25,771 nt of DNA. It comes from CAZIOH01 sp964540815. GTDB taxonomy: Bacteria; Myxococcota_A; Polyangia; Fen-1088. This document shows positions 25,305 through 25,771 of this stretch, piece after piece (the first letter of the stretch is position 1; each line of letters opens with the position of its first letter). The stretch spans positions 1 through 25,771 of the forward strand of contig CAZIOH010000098.1 of NCBI GenBank assembly GCA_964540815.1, given 5' to 3'. The notes below the pieces were generated by a model. That model was not told the DNA's origin. It saw only the letters and a program-made list of their open reading frames with translations, and did not search any database. Made by a program: the position numbers and the translations under genes.

Positions 25305-25331
25305 CCCTCCCCCCGCTTCGCGGGGGAGGGG
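25305..25331. terminator. CCCTCCCCC...GGGGGAGGG hairpin
   Basis: A 9-bp C/G-rich stem (25305-25313 with 25322-25330) around a GCTTCGC tip lies 20 nt after the stop of the Cys-rich lipoprotein gene. A degenerate partial copy, CCCCCCGCTTCG, follows at 25395-25406. Such C-rich/TTCG/G-rich hairpins are common 3' elements in GC-rich bacteria. No T-run follows, so factor-independent termination is not certain. The rest of 25332-25517 shows nothing I can name. Confidence 0.6.
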
Positions 25332-25518
25332 ATAGTCGGAGGGGCGGGGCTCGGCTTCCGTTCGTCGGGAAGGGCCGCCTCGGTCCACTGGTTCCCCCCG
25401 CTTCGTGAGGCGAGGGAGATTCTTTGGTCGAAGCGCCAGAGCGAGCGCCGCGCGCGGGTCTTTCCCCGGGAGGCGCGGCCTCGCCGCGCCGGCCCGCCTC
25501 AGCAAGATCCGAGGGGGG

Positions 25519-25610
25519 CACGTGGGGGGACGTCTGCGGCCCCCGCGAGCGCCGGAGGCGCAGGCAAGTGGGGGGACGTCCGCGGCCCCCCGCGAGCGCC
25601 GAAGGCGCTA
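25519..25610. repeat. Two-hairpin dispersed repeat, right copies in tandem
   Basis: A partial unit (25519-25544), a full unit (25545-25593) and the first hairpin of a third (25592-25607) match the copy at 1-49. The GCGCC/GGCGC stem is kept while its loop varies (gga or gaa). The third hairpin ends in GGCGCTAG, whose CTA is the reverse complement of the TAG stop of the minus-strand ligase. Confidence 0.8.
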
Positions 25611-25771
25611 GACCGTGTCGCAGAATTCGATCTGGCGCGGGACCTTGTAGGGCGCGAGGTTGCGGGCGCAGTGGTCGATGATATCCTCGGCGGGACAGTT
25701 TCCCTCGCGGACCACTTGCGCGACCACCATGGGACCTCCGAGATCGTCGATGATCACCCGCGCCTTGGCGG
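25608..25771 (-). CDS. AMP-forming acyl-CoA/acyl-AMP ligase, C-terminal fragment
   Basis: This is partial: the window holds only the last 54 codons. The translated end contains VVAQVVREGNCPAEDIIDHC and then ARNLAPYKVPRQIEFCDTV. The pattern LAPYKVPRxIEF is characteristic of the small C-terminal domain of ANL-superfamily adenylating enzymes (acyl-CoA synthetases and relatives). The reading frame ends right after IEFCDTV, whereas relatives normally continue for another 10-20 residues with the A10 motif carrying the catalytic lysine (LPxTxxGKxxR). The stop codon lies at the border of the two-hairpin repeat. The protein may therefore be truncated, or this may be a variant; the rest of the gene lies outside the window. 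Confidence 0.85.
   Translation of the reverse strand, partial: AKARVIIDDLGGPMVVAQVVREGNCPAEDIIDHCARNLAPYKVPRQIEFCDTV

Overview
The window is about 25.8 kb of very GC-rich bacterial DNA, roughly 70% G+C by eye. It is packed with intact housekeeping genes separated by repeat-bearing intergenic spacers. No rRNA, tRNA, transposase, phage gene or CRISPR array was seen. The style fits a member of the Myxococcota (Polyangia-like 'deltaproteobacteria'): lipoproteins with Gly/Thr/Ala-rich linkers and Cys-rich modules, a PilZ protein, an H1-like Lys/Ala-rich protein and many envelope proteins of unknown function. This placement is an inference from composition and gene style, not from a search. A run of exactly 100 N at 6658-6757 is a scaffold gap of unknown true size, so the two sides may not be truly adjacent.

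Layout. (1) 1-2447, minus strand: a GNAT acetyltransferase followed by a CNNM/CorC-type membrane protein. (2) 2479-5190, plus: a large membrane protein with a secreted discoidin-like domain and a GT-C-like multi-pass core. (3) 5365-6358, minus: a PilZ protein and an H1-like basic protein. (4) 6509-6850: two different tandem repeats on either side of the N gap. (5) 6955-9204: queC (plus) convergent with pcnB (minus). (6) 9399-12836: a low-complexity single-pass membrane protein (minus), divergent from a GshB-like ATP-grasp ligase (plus), then a small acidic protein (minus). (7) 13052-17173, plus: glnD, a 169-bp foldback element, and a secreted TPR protein. (8) 17286-23046, plus: guaB and guaA followed by three exported proteins, with the last three joined to the preceding gene by 4-bp stop/start overlaps. 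(9) 23350-25284, plus: a lipoprotein built of three 14-cysteine modules on Gly-rich linkers. (10) 25608-25771, minus: the 3' end of an AMP-forming acyl ligase, cut off by the window edge.

How the genes work together. glnD (nitrogen sensing through PII), guaBA (GMP synthesis), queC (7-deazaguanine synthesis) and pcnB (RNA 3' tailing) are core functions. The most suggestive unit is the guaBA operon, which carries an LPP20-like protein, a FlgT-like protein and a PEGA lipoprotein in tight translational coupling.

The points most worth following up are: the 14-Cys triple-module lipoprotein; the guaBA-envelope operon; the 169-bp foldback element downstream of glnD; a two-hairpin repeat at both window ends that abuts stop codons and may have truncated the acyl ligase before its A10 lysine; and a recurrent TAnnnT box 6-7 nt before start codons that suggests leaderless transcripts.
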